Below are positions 8,783 through 20,412 of a stretch of 64,000 bases of DNA, in pieces. The translations under genes were made by a program, and so were the position numbers. The notes below the pieces were generated by a model. That model made no database searches. It worked only from the letters and a program-made list of their open reading frames with translations, and had not been told where the DNA came from. This DNA comes from Schistocephalus solidus (lineage: Eukaryota > Platyhelminthes > Cestoda > Diphyllobothriidea > Diphyllobothriidae): contig WEDG01003265.1 in assembly GCA_017591395.1 (NCBI GenBank), positions 25,177-89,176 of the forward strand, given 5' to 3'. How positions within the stretch are numbered: position 1 is the first letter of the stretch; every line of letters begins with the position of its first letter.

Positions 8783-10263
8783 CTGGCTCGGTGAAGAGGG
8801 AATCCGCTCCGGTCTACTAGCGCTGCCAGCATGAGTTCTAGGCCGCGGAAGCAGGTGCGGAAACTTACGCATAAAAACGACAGCGTGTTTGCAGAGTGGA
8901 GGAGGGCAGTTAAAGGCGGCAAGAGGAAAATATTTATAAAGAAAAACAGCAAAAACAGTTATATTTGTAAAAACTAATGCGGAACGAGTGGCCATCAGTT
9001 AACAAGCACACCAACAGGACATAATTTCGAGATCCGTAGGGTTGCACAACGTGTGCCATTAACGACACTGGCATTATTTTAGGAGCAAATTAGGAGAGGA
9101 ACAGAGGGTAGTATGATATGCATAAACCCAAAATAAATCTGGTTGTCCGTGGGAAACAATTTGACTAGCACTGTGATGTGCTGTAGCCTGAAAGCAGGGC
9201 AGAATAAACGTAAACAACAAACGATCATTTTCACTTGCAAGAAGAGCCAACTTCACAGGCGACAACGTTCGACGCGTGCAGTACGAAGTAAGCGAAGCAT
9301 TGGCGACTTGTGTGGAAATTAGTGGGCTTGCGCAGCATCTTTCACAGGCTCGCTTTGCTCACTCACCGATGCAAGACGTTCAGGGGAATGGAGAGTTTAC
9401 AGCAGCTGACAAGGCTAAACAGTTCATCTATGCGTGCCACACACGGACCCAAACAGCAAATATTAGACATTAAAAAGGGCTGTGTGGATCGCACGAATAT
9501 GACTAGTATCACAGAGGGATCCATCGCAAGCGCGCTCTCAAGCTTCTATCCGCTCCGAGATAAGGAAAACTTATCCCATCGGTTGGCAGCCACCACTCTC
9601 AGCGCGTCATGACAGAACTCATCACATCCGTTTGTATTGCAGTGAAGGATGCGCTGATACACCATGAGGATGAATGCCCTAGTGCTGACCTCACTCGACC
9701 TTGCTTCTCCTAAGCACCACTCGACAATCTCAGCCTGACGGTTGATCGGTGCTTAGATTGAACGCAGTGACTGAAGAATTTTAATAATCCATCTGTGAGG
9801 ATTGAACTGACCAGAGCTGTTCCCCTATCGTTCTCCGCTTACGAAGTTTACAAGAGGGGGTTTAGAAAAATGCTCCAGTAAGCTCGATCTCATCAACCTA
9901 ATGTATTCACGCCAGGATTCAAGCTATAGTTGGCTGATGATGAAAGATAATCAAGAACTGATCATAATTATTTAAAACCTGACTTGATCACATTAATTTG
10001 AGGCTTAGAAAAGGCGTTTTAAGGGCGTTGGTATCAAAGACATTTGACGCATAGACTCTTCTTGAAATTCATCCAAACTTTTCACTCTGAGAGAGTAATT
10101 TGTGTGAGAAATATGCGAAGGAGATTTTGTGGAAGATGAGCAAAGTATTTGACCAGCGCTGCTTAAAAACCATCCTTTGAGTGAAGTTCATCTACTTCTC
10201 GAGCCATTAAAAAAAGATCAATAAGTTTTTTTCAGTACGTTCTTCGTTCTACACCATACGAAC
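8783..10263. other. Intron of the minus-strand gene
   Basis: No further exon with matched splice sites and phase was found. Plus-strand ORFs at 9276-9612 show no domain. Confidence 0.4.
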
Positions 10264-10425
10264 TGAGTTTTGCTGCCCTCGATCCGGCACCGTTGGAGGC
10301 GATGAAGAGGAGATCCGCTCTAAACTTTGCTCGATACTTTTTTGCAAGACATGAAAGCGGTTCTTGGGCCCCGATATTCCGTCTCCGTCGCTGACGCAGA
10401 GAATGTGCTGAACTGTCCAGCTCTG
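10264..10425 (-). CDS. DUF4795-like gene, candidate Ser/Pro-rich exon
   Basis: A minus-strand frame of 54 codons fits between CGACAG and GTTCGT in phase 0. It has a helical part (RFHVLQKSIEQSLERI) followed by SSSSPPTVPDRGQQ. The DNA is distinctly GC-richer than its surroundings. Its ERI-SSS-PP motif resembles the ERIPSSP segment coded next to the exon at 8645-8782. Both splice sites are weak, so membership in the gene is uncertain. Confidence 0.4.
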
Positions 10426-11394
10426 CTGTCGTGGATAATCAAACATGTAGCGGGATAGTCTGTGACATCATCGAGGATGTCTAGATTAGGCATGATCGCA
10501 GCTGAACCATGTACAAGTTAATAAGTAGTAAAAGAATCTTAATTCCATTAATAGGATGCGCGGGTTAAAATAACAGGAAACTAAGGACTGGATGTGTGTT
10601 GTATTTTGTTTGGTTATTTGCAAGCCCCATTTTTAATACAGCGCCATCATTTTTACAAGAGGTAGTGACCTGATTGGTAATACTGACGCCACAGCGTGAG
10701 TAGATATTTGAAACATTCTGAGAACAGATTATACACGGAAAAAGATTACAATTTCGCTATAAATTGGAGAAAGGATAAAAAGGCCTTTCAGTAGGCATTT
10801 AGTAACTGATCTGCATAAGTTTATCAGATGCAAAACGATGCAAAACTATCCTAAGAGCCTTGTAAATAGCAAAATCGCAAAAACGTACCTGATGCGGACA
10901 TTATGCGTGAATATTGACTTACCAGTGGGTCGCGAATGTCGACCGGGTCACTACCTCGCTCGATCAGTACCTTAACGAAGACCAGATGCAATAAATGCGC
11001 GTAAACTTTTTTTTGAATTTTGATGTTTCCGCAGAGAATACAAACTGTCCCTTGCTACAAAAGCCCAAGGTGTAAGTGGGCTTCGCATCCCACATGAAGA
11101 ATGCGCGTTTTAGTTGTTTACTTGAGTGAAACAAATGGCCCGCACTATATCGAATACAGCTTTGGAAACAGCAGATTGCCCTTCCTCGAAGAAAGACTGC
11201 AGGTTCACTTAAATGACAAGTAGTATAAATGATATTCCGACGGACAATGTAAACAATAGAAGAAGGGCATTCGCCAATCACTTGAGGGAACGCACTCGTT
11301 CCGCTCTGCCTCGAGGCTCACTCTCGAGCCCCGCTGGTGAGCACACAGCGGTAAGGCAGATTTTCATTACAAACAAAGACAAGTAAGACAAGAG
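10426..11394. other. Intronic DNA with unassigned minus-strand ORF
   Basis: The minus-strand ORF at 10964-11281 is Cys- and Ser-rich with no recognisable domain or good splice sites. I do not call it a gene. Confidence 0.4.
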
Positions 11395-11460
11395 ATTCTT
11401 GGAATGGCCATTTCTGGCTTATTAAGCATCATCAGCCAGCCATGTCCAACCCCAGGTTAT
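11395..11460 (-). repeat. SINE body fragment (inverted pair, left)
   Basis: On the minus strand GGGGTTGGACATGGCTGGCT is followed by GATGATGCTTAATAAGCCAG and AAATGGCCATTCC, the SINE body without its tRNA-like head. It is directly followed by a second body in the opposite orientation. Confidence 0.55.
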
Positions 11461-11522
11461 TTTAATGGCTAATAAGTCAGAAATAGCGATTCCAACATCC
11501 CTTGTCTTTTTCCGTAATGATA
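11461..11522 (+). repeat. SINE body fragment (inverted pair, right)
   Basis: TGGCTAATAAGTCAGAAATA followed by CCCTTGTCTTTTTCCGTAAT is the SINE body in plus orientation, back to back with the copy on its left. Confidence 0.5.
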
Positions 11523-12618
11523 TTCTGCTCGAACAGTCTACAAGTCTTCAAAGTATTTAAAACGAACACTTAAATATTATGCATAAACAAGCAAACATAA
11601 AATTCTAAACAATCTTCTTAACAAGAATGACCATTAAGATAGGCTTTTGACCTTGTATAAAAATATCCAAGGCCCAGGTGTAAATTACAACACTCAGTTT
11701 GGAAGGCCTTTGAATAGTTATCCCACCTATATGACATTTTTTGTTCTAAGAAGTAAATTAAACATAACAAGCAGGCGCAATAAATTGAATTTTGAATACT
11801 GCTGTTGCTGAAGAGAAAACAACTTGTCCCTTACAGCAAGGGCACAACCTACAGCCACCAAAATGTCCGTCTTTGATATCCACAATCCTAGATGAACATG
11901 CTGCATTAACTTGAAGCACAATGGTTTGCGGCTCAACCGAAGAGCCTCCTCACCTTCACAGTGTTTAAACAGAACAGAAGTGATCGTTTCGGGCATTTTG
12001 TACATCTTTAGGTAGCTACCCCAACCCCAGGTCTGAAAGACAGCAGATTCAACACCTGGCTAGAAAAATCTATTCTCGTCTCTGTGTTTTGCACCGATGT
12101 GAGATGTTGATGGTTTAAGCCCCGTCCTCACACACCTCCATGATGAAAGACAAATCCATTCTCATTCCTCCTGAAATTGACCAAGGTTGCTGAAGAGCAG
12201 ACTATTTCCCCTTAAAGAGCTGAGCGAGAATATAAACATATATGCAGTCGTTTAGAAAACGTCGCTTTTGCTTCACATTTGATGCAAGATCTCATCATAG
12301 CTGTGAGAAAATGCATTCGTTCTTAAATTGTAGGTGGTCTAAAAAATATACACAACCTTAATGTATCTCACTTAAAAGGGCGACTGTGTCTTGTTTTGAT
12401 GGGATTTCGAATCTGTCTAAGAAAAGCCAAAAGCCCCATGTGCTCGTGACAGCACGAAGTCTAGGTGAACACATGGTGGTCACTGTTATGTAACATTTGT
12501 GTGTGAAGTATGTTAGCTGTAGGGTAGGAAGTGAACAAGACTGACTCAGTTGCCTCTGTGAGTATAGTCGTTTTCAAGTAATTGGCCTATCGATGTCTGA
12601 TAATTTGGCAAAGTTAAC
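11523..12618. other. Intron of the minus-strand gene
   Basis: The minus-strand ORF at 11727-12005 looks slightly protein-like (SKTDILVAVGCALAVRDKL), but I could not give it splice sites or a family. Nothing else is seen. Confidence 0.4.
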
Positions 12619-12741
12619 CTTTTGCTTCTCTTCCAGAATTCGCTTGACGTGTGCCTGAAGTTCTTCGATATTTCTGAAGAGCTCATCCGGTACTTTGACG
12701 CTGCCGAGGTCGTCAAGAGTTGCCGCATTTTTAATGGCCTC
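12619..12741 (-). CDS. DUF4795-like gene, helical exon
   Basis: Acceptor CTTTTAG, donor GTTAAC, 123 bases, 41 codons, phase 0. The peptide runs from EAIKNAATLDDLGSVK to HVKRILEEKQK, largely helical. The frame hits a stop 16 codons past the donor, which is consistent with splicing here rather than a terminal exon, since coiled-coil coding continues further along the strand. Confidence 0.65.
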
Positions 12742-13109
12742 CTAAAAGTACACAAAAAGCCGATTACATGACTTCCGCAAAAGTAGTTAAATTTTTTTAA
12801 AATTGAAGAAAAGGGCTTTTCGAAAAATTTCATGGAGAATTGACCGTTTGCATGAAAAATCTGTATGGATGTGAAGACATTATCCTACTCAAGGAGCTTT
12901 ATCATTCCTGGCTTACTGCAATTATCATTTTTTTATAAAATTCGCTGGAAATGTTTGTCGAGACCTCTAGCTGGAAACAGGGCGGAGATTTGGTTACCTG
13001 AAGAGACGTGGACCGGGTTGACTAACCACCGAAATTTAAATCGTTTTAGTTCGAGAAAAACAATGACAGGGAAAAATTTAGATGCTATAATTACAAATAA
13101 TCTCCGTAC

Positions 13110-13208
13110 TTCCAACTTTTGAATTCTTTTATGAAGGTCATCCAAGTTAGATTTCAGGTTCGGCATTTGAGACAACCAGGATTTCAGATAGTCGTCTTCA
13201 CACTTGGT
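13110..13208 (-). CDS. DUF4795-like gene, coiled-coil exon
   Basis: Acceptor TGTTACAG, donor GTACGG, 99 bases, 33 codons, phase 0. The peptide starts TKCEDDYLKSWLSQM and ends LDDLHKRIQKLE, a coiled coil. Exon size, phase and character match the neighbouring exons. Confidence 0.7.
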
Positions 13209-13877
13209 CTGTAACAGAGGAGATAAGAGATTGACACATGCTTGCGTTTGATAAAGTGAGAAAAAGCTCTTTTGCTTGTAACCACAAAATGGCGAAAATT
13301 GTCAGGAAACTTTCTGCTCTCCTATATGGACAGTTTCTTCTACGTTTGCATTTCACGACAGCAATCACAAAACCAGGGCAATTGCCTAAATTAACGAGTC
13401 GCTACCTTCATCGATCAAGGACCCGGATTCGAGTTGTAGAGCTTTCTGGTTGCCTAACAACGACAATGCATAAATTCCAGGCTCTAATTAGTTAAAGGTT
13501 ATTTAAATTACTGATGGCTTGTAAGCCTATAGCCGCTGGTGCACACACTGAAATAGAACTGCGAGGATAAGCGTAAACGCCCACACTTCATTATTTGTGT
13601 TACGTTAATCTTTGAACTTTGGTTACTTAAAAAAAAACGCCCACGTTCAGGTAAAACAATCCATATCACGTTTTTAAATCATAATAAAAGTAAATGTACG
13701 CTTAGAGACCCTGATTCTGTAACGAGCGCATATAATTCAGTTTAAAAATAACGAAGTAAGTTAATTCGCATGGTCTTTCAAGCACAGAAATTGACCTTAA
13801 AAGTGAAAAATTAATCTAAAAGACAAAGTTAAAAGAAGGCAAGATTGGCTGCAATAGTTTTTGAAAAATATGAGTAC
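13209..13877. other. Intron of the minus-strand gene
   Basis: A plus-strand 85-codon ORF (13238-13495) has no domain and overlaps intronic DNA. I leave it unassigned. Confidence 0.4.
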
Positions 13878-14057
13878 GAGTGAAAACGGAAGGCTTGACA
13901 CGAGGTCAGGAACTTCGCCGTCAGGTTTTTGTTCCGGTTGACTGGGCAGTTGGCTAGGTTCAGTGTTGGATATTGTTGCCTTTAAGACAGGCCATGTGAT
14001 AACACCTTTGAGCGCATCAACTGAGACGGCTTTCCTTAACCTTGTCAAAATCTTTGT
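13878..14057 (-). CDS. DUF4795-like gene, exon with Pro/Gln linker
   Basis: Acceptor TGTTTTAG is followed by TKILTRLRKAVSVDALKG, then a linker containing SQLPSQPEQKPDGE. Two donors keep phase 0: GTACTC (end 13878, 60 codons) and GTGTCA (end 13902, 52 codons). The second would drop a hydrophobic tail that looks intron-like. The start is secure and the end is not. Confidence 0.55.
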
Positions 14058-14579
14058 CTAAAACAGGAAGAATACAGAAACCTATTAATAATAGAATCTT
14101 TGTCAGTAATAAGGAGGCGGCGCACAACGATTAACTTGAAACATCTATATTTACAGGCAACTTAATTAAGACAATTAACATCATGCACAACTTTATTGAA
14201 ATTTTTAAAATCACGCGTCATGTGGATTATTTTGAGTATTTTTGGTGAAATGATGCATATCACGTTAACTTCTGCTTTTAGGTACAAAAGGTCAGCAAAG
14301 CTATGCATGTCATAAAATTATTATGAAAATTTATGCAACTTTAAAATGCTCATCTTTAAGGCTTAAAGGCCGCTACATGCATGTCCAATAGCCAAAAATA
14401 CACAAAATAAAATTTTTGTGCAAGCTGCAAACATTATTAAGGCAAAATAAATGATTAAAATGACCTGGGTTGAAGACAAGTTTTGTATTTGCATTCCGAA
14501 CTGTTTGAAGTCCTCCAGTACGCTACCCTGTAGTTCTAACTAATTGTAAATATAGCAATGCAAAATAAGCTCATATTAC

Positions 14580-14663
14580 TGCGTGAAGTGCTTCCTGAAA
14601 TTTCGCGTGACTGCTTTCCAGCTTTCGCATGCCAATCAGTAGGTCATCTACGACCCCACAGAC
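14580..14663 (-). CDS. DUF4795-like gene, short helical exon
   Basis: Acceptor TTTTCTCAG, donor GTAATA, 84 bases, 28 codons, phase 0. The peptide is VCGVVDDLLIGMRKLESS followed by HAKFQEALHA. In the DUF4795 family a VDDLL-type helix follows the W-containing helix coded by the exon at 14799-14993. Confidence 0.7.
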
Positions 14664-14798
14664 CTGAGAAAAGAAGAAAAAAACAACTAAGCCCATCGTA
14701 TTAGGCAATAATATTTAATTTCAGACTCGTATTTTGTTTAATGCATATAACAACAAAGATAAGTGCTCATTCATTTAAATTAAAAGCATTAAAATAAC

Positions 14799-14993
14799 CT
14801 TATCAAGTCCCCGTTCTAAACCATCAAGTCGGCGTTTAGTCTGAACAGTTTGCCAGAGATCTGTCATTTTCCGTTTCTCTTTTTCAGCAAGCACGTCCTT
14901 TGATTGACCGGAGAAGACGAAATCAAGGAGATCTGTATTTTCTGGTAAAGAATCCAGATTGGTAAGCTGCTTTTCCACTTTGGCCATTCGGTT
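14799..14993 (-). CDS. DUF4795-like gene, core exon with LW helix
   Basis: Acceptor TTTTTAG, donor GTTATT, 195 bases, 65 codons, phase 0. It begins NRMAKVEKQLTNLDSLPEN, a pattern of hydrophobic heptads followed by a short Pro break, and later has MTDLWQTVQTKRRLDGLE. As I recall the QRICH2/C16orf96 (DUF4795) family, a coiled coil ending at a Leu-Pro break and an aromatic D-x-W helix rich in Lys/Arg stand in this order. This exon therefore carries much of the family assignment. Confidence 0.75.
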
Positions 14994-15196
14994 CTAAAAA
15001 CAAAGTTTTAACCATTGAAAAACTTATCTTAAATAATAAATTTGCGGTTATCAGAAAATAACGAACGAGGCAAAGCTGCAGCAGCTAGAATCAAAAATTC
15101 TTGTTCTTAAAAATTAAAAGGAGAACCATTTAAACTTATATATCTGAACAGCAAGATTTCAAAGTTTTCTGAATGTAGTTCGTTGTCAAAACGTAC

Positions 15197-15409
15197 CTCT
15201 AGGGAATTATATACGCTTGGCGCTACGGACTGAAAGCTGATTCCTGTTTCGGTAGAAATCGCTGCTTCCAGCGTGCCCTTTGTCCGCTCAAATTCAACTG
15301 CATTTGCAGGCAGTAGAGCATCAGTGGATAAACTTAAATTTGATATATCCAAATGTTGCAAAATAGCCCCAAGAAGGGCGTGAAGAAAATTGAAATTTAC
15401 GGCTCCTGG
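15197..15409 (-). CDS. DUF4795-like gene, N-terminal domain exon
   Basis: Acceptor TTATTTTAG, donor GTACGT, 213 bases, 71 codons, phase 0. The peptide starts PGAVNFNFLHALLGAILQ, a hydrophobic helix with a VNF-x-x-LH-x-LL signature that I associate with the N-terminus of QRICH2/C16orf96-type proteins. It then runs through a polar region to QSVAPSVYNSLE. It reads straight on from the first exon (LGNPE to PGAVNF), which supports the junction. Confidence 0.8.
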
Positions 15410-16014
15410 CTAAAATAAGGAGAAAAGAAGCGATTTATGTACAATCCAGTTTTCCCGTTCATGAACTCGGAAAGCCATATCTTAGAAGATCTTGCAAGTG
15501 GCAACTAGACAGACGAGAAAAAGATCAAATTCACTGCAAATTTAAGGTCACAATAGGCTTTGAAAAAAAGAAAAAAAGAATAATAACCACGGTTGTTTCT
15601 ATACAGACAGTATACTGTCTCATAGATAGGAATCTGTTACTTTTTACTGAAAAATATTCAGTACCTACAAGAGATATATTATGCGTTTGTACACAGTTAA
15701 ACCCTGAAGGCAATTGTAAAATTTGAGCGGCATGTTTGCAATTCTCTAAAATTACAACATCTATAAAAATCGACATATTCACATTATCTGTTGTTAAACA
15801 CGCATTTTTTATGGCTGTATTACCCCGCAATCCTAAAGTTTCAATGAAAAAGAGAAAACAAAGGTGAACGTTTTTCAAGAGGCCGACATTTAGGGATTTT
15901 GAGCTGGTTTGATTTTAACTTCAAATATTATCAAAAAACTTATAGTAGAAAATAAGAAATCCACGATGATCAAATCATTAAATAATTATCTACATAAAAG
16001 AAGTTTCAAGTTAC
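15410..16014. other. First intron of the minus-strand gene
   Basis: GT-AG bounded (GTAACT at the 5' side, TTTTAG at the 3' side), about 605 bases, AT-rich. A minus-strand ORF inside it (15531-15878) has no domain and is taken as chance. Confidence 0.65.
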
Positions 16015-16128
16015 TTCAGGATTTCCCAGAGATAGCTGAAGTAGTGTAGATAGTTTCACTTCGCTTTGCATATTCTTTTCGTATTCGTTCAGCCGCCGGA
16101 TAACTCCATCGACAACCTTGGAGGCCAT
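16015..16128 (-). CDS. DUF4795-like (QRICH2/C16orf96-type) gene, first coding exon
   Basis: The ATG at 16128-16126 opens a 38-codon exon ending at donor GTAACT, phase 0. The peptide begins MASKVVDGVIRRLNEYEK and ends LLQLSLGNPE, continuing into the next exon. Downstream exons encode a coiled-coil protein of at least about 440 residues before the window's left part. Established knowledge: QRICH2 and C16orf96 carry DUF4795, and QRICH2 is needed for sperm flagellum structure. A cytoskeletal or axonemal role here is inference from the family. No upstream in-frame exon or promoter motif could be identified, so the start could lie further upstream. Confidence 0.65.
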
Positions 16129-18999
16129 CTAAACCAAGGTTTCACATCCACCTCAAACTCGCGAAGGAAACTGGTGAACTTTGTTTCCTGTTTATTATAA
16201 TGCTCTGGGGAGGATATTCAGGGGTTTTAATCTAGGTTTAAACTTAACCTCCTTTACTTGGAGTATCATAGGAAAAGAGCTTAGTTGCGGAAAGACTCAA
16301 GAGCACACCTACAAGGTTTTCTTGATCTACAAACTTGTGTTCAACCCTTCGGATTCCGAAATAGTTGGAAGAGTTCATCAGGGGGCCAAAGACGTATTGC
16401 ATGTTAGATAAGCGCAGTTTAATGCTTAAGAAATCTATAAAAACCATGTGGTTGAGTGGACAACACCAAACAAGGTGGAGGGCGATTGTTGTCACAATAG
16501 CAGAAGAAGAGCCTAGAAAGGAACACGATTGAACATAAGTCAAAGAGTGATATGTCATGGTAAAACAAAAACGCTTATATGAAGCTTAAGCAACAAGTAA
16601 GCTAAGTTGCAATCAAACAGTTGGAGAAGTATGCAGGCCATTCACAAAGTACACCCGAATAATGCAGTGGGTAAATAAACTATATTGGAAGAATTAGTCA
16701 GCGTTAACATTCGTTAATCATTCAAGAATAAGTAGTTCTTCGTTGTTTTTCACGGTGAAATAAGAAAATAATAGGGACCTATCGTGATTTTTGAAATTAT
16801 TTTTGATGCATCAAGCGAACATACCCATTCTGTCCTACTTAATAGAATTAGTGATATGGCACTTCTTGGACACCGTCAATCTACTGTGAAATTAAGAAAA
16901 AAAAAAAAAGCAAAATCTTACTATTCTTAACCACTTTAGCCTTGTTTTGGTTGTATCCATAGAAAGCAGTGTTCGAAATGGGGAGTTGGTTTTAAGTTAG
17001 GAAACCCTGCTTTCCTAGGTTTAATAATCTCAAAATTAGAAACAAATCAGCTTTACAGAATGGATACGAATGTTTCATGGCAAGAATTTTTAGTGTCAAG
17101 AATAATCTGCTACGGACCTTCGAGAGTATTCATTTGACGGAGGTAGAAATGTCTGCGGTCAATTCGAAGGGATAATCACTTTCAGTCGATTCTGGTGTGT
17201 GGCCGGCGGACTAATTGGACTTGATTGTACTGATCGTTAAAAGGTGGAAATTGATAAGGGACAAGAAGATGTCAACGGTTAGAAACATTCAATGTTTTCA
17301 AACAGTCGTCATAGTACTTTTTGATAAGTGTTATATTTGATCTATCTTTATGAAATGACTATTCTCTGCAGGCTTATTGGGGTTATATACCCTTAATCTG
17401 TAAGGATTTTGCTGAAATAATTGCTTGTGTGACTAACTGCTGATATAATTTTCGGTGTTTGCTTAGTCAGTCAGGGATTTCGTCAGAATATAAAAACGGC
17501 CTCTAGGTATAAGTGAGTGTACTCTTAAAGAAGAATCATATTCTCGACGTGTTCGATTGAATATAAATTCTCAAATCCAATTTCGACGACCGTCAAACCA
17601 TGGACGTTCAGAAACAGGACTTATTAAAGCAGTCGGTTAGGTAGAGCCATTTCAGTAGTAATTTGAGACACTTTCTTAATCCTTTTTGTATTTGCCGTTG
17701 TTTTGTAGTTAAAGATTGGCAACGAGCTTTGGGACAAAACGAGTAACTCCAAATGGTGTTTTTCTTTTCTCTGCCTATACAGAACTGCACAGGTATATTA
17801 TGTCTTTAATCTTTTACCACTATCCTAGGTGCAGTACCTAAAACACATTTTTTTTCAGTAGTGTGTTCTCATCTACACGCAGATGGAGTGGTATATGCTA
17901 GTCAAAATTGCTTAGCATTTGATTTTTTAATATTCTCTAACTGCACACACATATCACAGTTACAATGTTTATCTGCTTCTTGATCCAAAGTTATGATTGA
18001 AGGACCAGCTCACAAGTGAACGCGCAGCCTAAGGGACAACTGAAAACGCCAATGATTGGTTGGACTAAACGGTGAAATGCGAAGCTAAATTCAGCCAGGT
18101 GAAAGAATTTGCTGGTTTCGCTCACCCCAAACTTCGACATAAGAAATGCAGACTAAGAACCGTGAAAATTCACGATACTGAAAGGCGAAGAATCGTCTCC
18201 TTTGAAGGATTGTATTGTGCACGAATGGAGCTGATATCCATCCTCTGCTTATTCTATTATAGTACGAATCAGAAACTATCCACTATATAGTGCGTAAACG
18301 GTCATTTTGATAGTTCAAAAATAACTCCGTTGAATGTATGAATCAGCACTTCCATTTCAATTTAGGATTAGGAAAATCGTTGATTTAATTCAGTTTACAT
18401 AAGAGAGAAGGGCTAAGCCTCGGAAAACCATTTAAATAGATACGTGGAGGAAAAAAGGACAAATAATTACATAAGCATTACACAAGCCTTAACACGTAGA
18501 AAGATAGTCAGCATCAAGTATAGATATGTCAAGTCTGGCCTTCATTAACCCAGAGGATTTAAAAGAATGAGATTATTTTATAGTTAATTCCATCAGTTTA
18601 CAACCCAGGAGTGGAGGAAGTTGGCATGCTTGTCAATTTTTGCAGTTTTTTTAAAATTGTAGTTATAATTTTGTCGAATTGTCTTCTGTACCGGTTCATA
18701 GGAGTCGACAAACTGAAGATCACACTCCAAATCTCTTACTGTTACGAAGACGGAACCCCAAGTGGAGTCTCGGTCTAAGGAAAATAGAATAAGTGACTGA
18801 GCACACCTAAACAGGCCAACCCGTTTGGGAAGCACACGCGGGAAACCTAACAACCAATCAGACTGTGCTGCTGTTAAGAAAAGGCTTTATGGAATAATGT
18901 TCGCCAAATCGGTCTCTCGCAACATGGCTTCTTACATCAGCCCTCGTAAAACCGTGCTGACTCTACTTATTGTCGCAGTGCTTCGCGTTTAACAACAAA
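16129..18999. other. Gene-free stretch upstream of the DUF4795-like gene
   Basis: AT-rich, with only short ORFs (for example 16181-16411, 18072-18290, 18593-18853) that lack domains or splice support. It probably includes the 5' region and promoter of the minus-strand gene, but I see no specific promoter element. A run of about 13 A lies near 16901-16912. Confidence 0.5.
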
Positions 19000-19155
19000 A
19001 ACTTGTTATAACTTGTTTTAAGTTTTGTCTCGAACACTTTTAAATCTCAAAAACGTTATGCTGCTTTTAACTAGACAAAATATACTTTAAAGTAATAAAG
19101 GCATCAGGGGCATTACCTGTACGCCTTTAAATGTGCATATAGATATATAAAAGGG
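19000..19155 (+). repeat. 3' end of a family-B (CR1-like) LINE
   Basis: AAAGGCATCAGGGGCATTAC then CTGTACGCCTTTAAATGTGC aligns with the 3' end of the copy at 22016-22722. The flanking AAAGGC and GCCTTT pair, and inside them CAGG pairs with CCTG, forming the same terminal hairpin as other family-B ends but with different stem bases. Only the untranslated 3' end is present. Confidence 0.5.
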
Positions 19156-19369
19156 CTGTTGGACCTAATTGGTAGCCTGATGCGGGGATCAAGTGTGACC
19201 ACCTTTGATGCGAGCATACGAGAGTTTTGAAGGAGAACATCTTGTTATCAGCTGTGGACCAAAGTGGTCAGGTTTAAGGATCTTGATAGACCTGATGCCT
19301 TGGAATCCTTCGAATGGCAGCGAAAGATGGAGTCAATATTGAATGACGATTTAGTTAGACACTTGCCAT
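19156..19369. other. Unassigned DNA between two LINE ends
   Basis: No coding signal I can defend. A short in-frame stretch near 19250-19370 reads plausibly but has no start or splice sites. Confidence 0.3.
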
Positions 19370-19815
19370 CTTCAGAATTCAATTTTGGATCCTAAGATGC
19401 AAAGGCTTCAATTTTACTGGTGCCATTCGTGCGATTTCGTTTCATACGTCTTATTGATCAAGAATAAAAACGTATCGACGTTTCATTATCTCCTTCTGAA
19501 ATGCTACTGCAGTATTAGCCTACTCTTCACCTTACCGTATTTTCGTAAGCAGATTTTCTCTTTCTCTCTTATGAAAAATAGAGGCCTATTGAACTCTGCC
19601 TTCATTTTCAAGGTAAGAGTTTGTTTTCACTACTTATTTTCTAGTTCACAATTAATTTCAAAACATCGCGAACTATTGCCCTAACAGGACAAGTCCTGCC
19701 TTCATTATTACATATTTGTACATTTTATTTGCACACATTGTGATTATTTAATTTCGTATCCTATGTTTGTTTTGACAGTGCCTTCCCGGCACTAACCGAA
19801 TATTAATTCTAAATA
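19370..19815 (+). repeat. Family-C LINE 3' UTR only (5'-truncated)
   Basis: From CAGAATTCAATTTTGGATCC to TAATTCTAAA this aligns nearly base by base with 54610-55065, the 3' UTR of the plus-strand family-C LINE. It keeps the terminal hairpin AGTGCC-TTCCC-GGCACT (19777-19793). No coding region is retained. The ORF at 19385-19684 is an accident of the UTR. Confidence 0.7.
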
Positions 19816-20412
19816 TGTATTATCGTTATAAGTGTCCCTTGTGGATCGGCCAAACTGTGATCAACTCCCGATCAGCACAAACATTAAGGACTTCCTTGAC
19901 CTTGAAGAGGACTTCCTTAACCTTGAAGACCCTATAAGCACCACCAATTATTTGTTCTCCAACTTGGACAATTTGATCTTCGTTACCACTTCACTAGGAC
20001 TGTTCCGGACAATACTGTTTCAACTACATGTACTTATTTTCTTCCTGCTCATCTGGAATTCTTTCTTGTGCCGAAATTCGTCATAAAACGGATCAAATTG
20101 GAATTTGTGTATCATCATATTCAAGTTGACTGCGCAGGTTCTGCACCAATAAAAACTGACAACCACTCAGGGAACCAAACGTGTACAACCTCGTGAAGAT
20201 CTGAAGTTATCCAGGACCTTCGACATCTCCGAACGGCTGAGTCGTTCCTGAATATCCTTCATACCGTTTATAGTATTTTTCAAAGCGTTTTCGAACAAGT
20301 ATAAACATTTTTGCTCATATTGCATTAAATACTCGCCATACTCCAAAGCCAGTCGGAAATTTTCGTTATACGCTCAAAGGAGAACATACATTTACGCAGT
20401 GATTTAACATTA

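Noticed and set aside
8457..8834. 125-codon plus-strand ORF as a gene
   Set aside because: It mirrors a GC-rich minus-strand exon with better splice and coiled-coil support.
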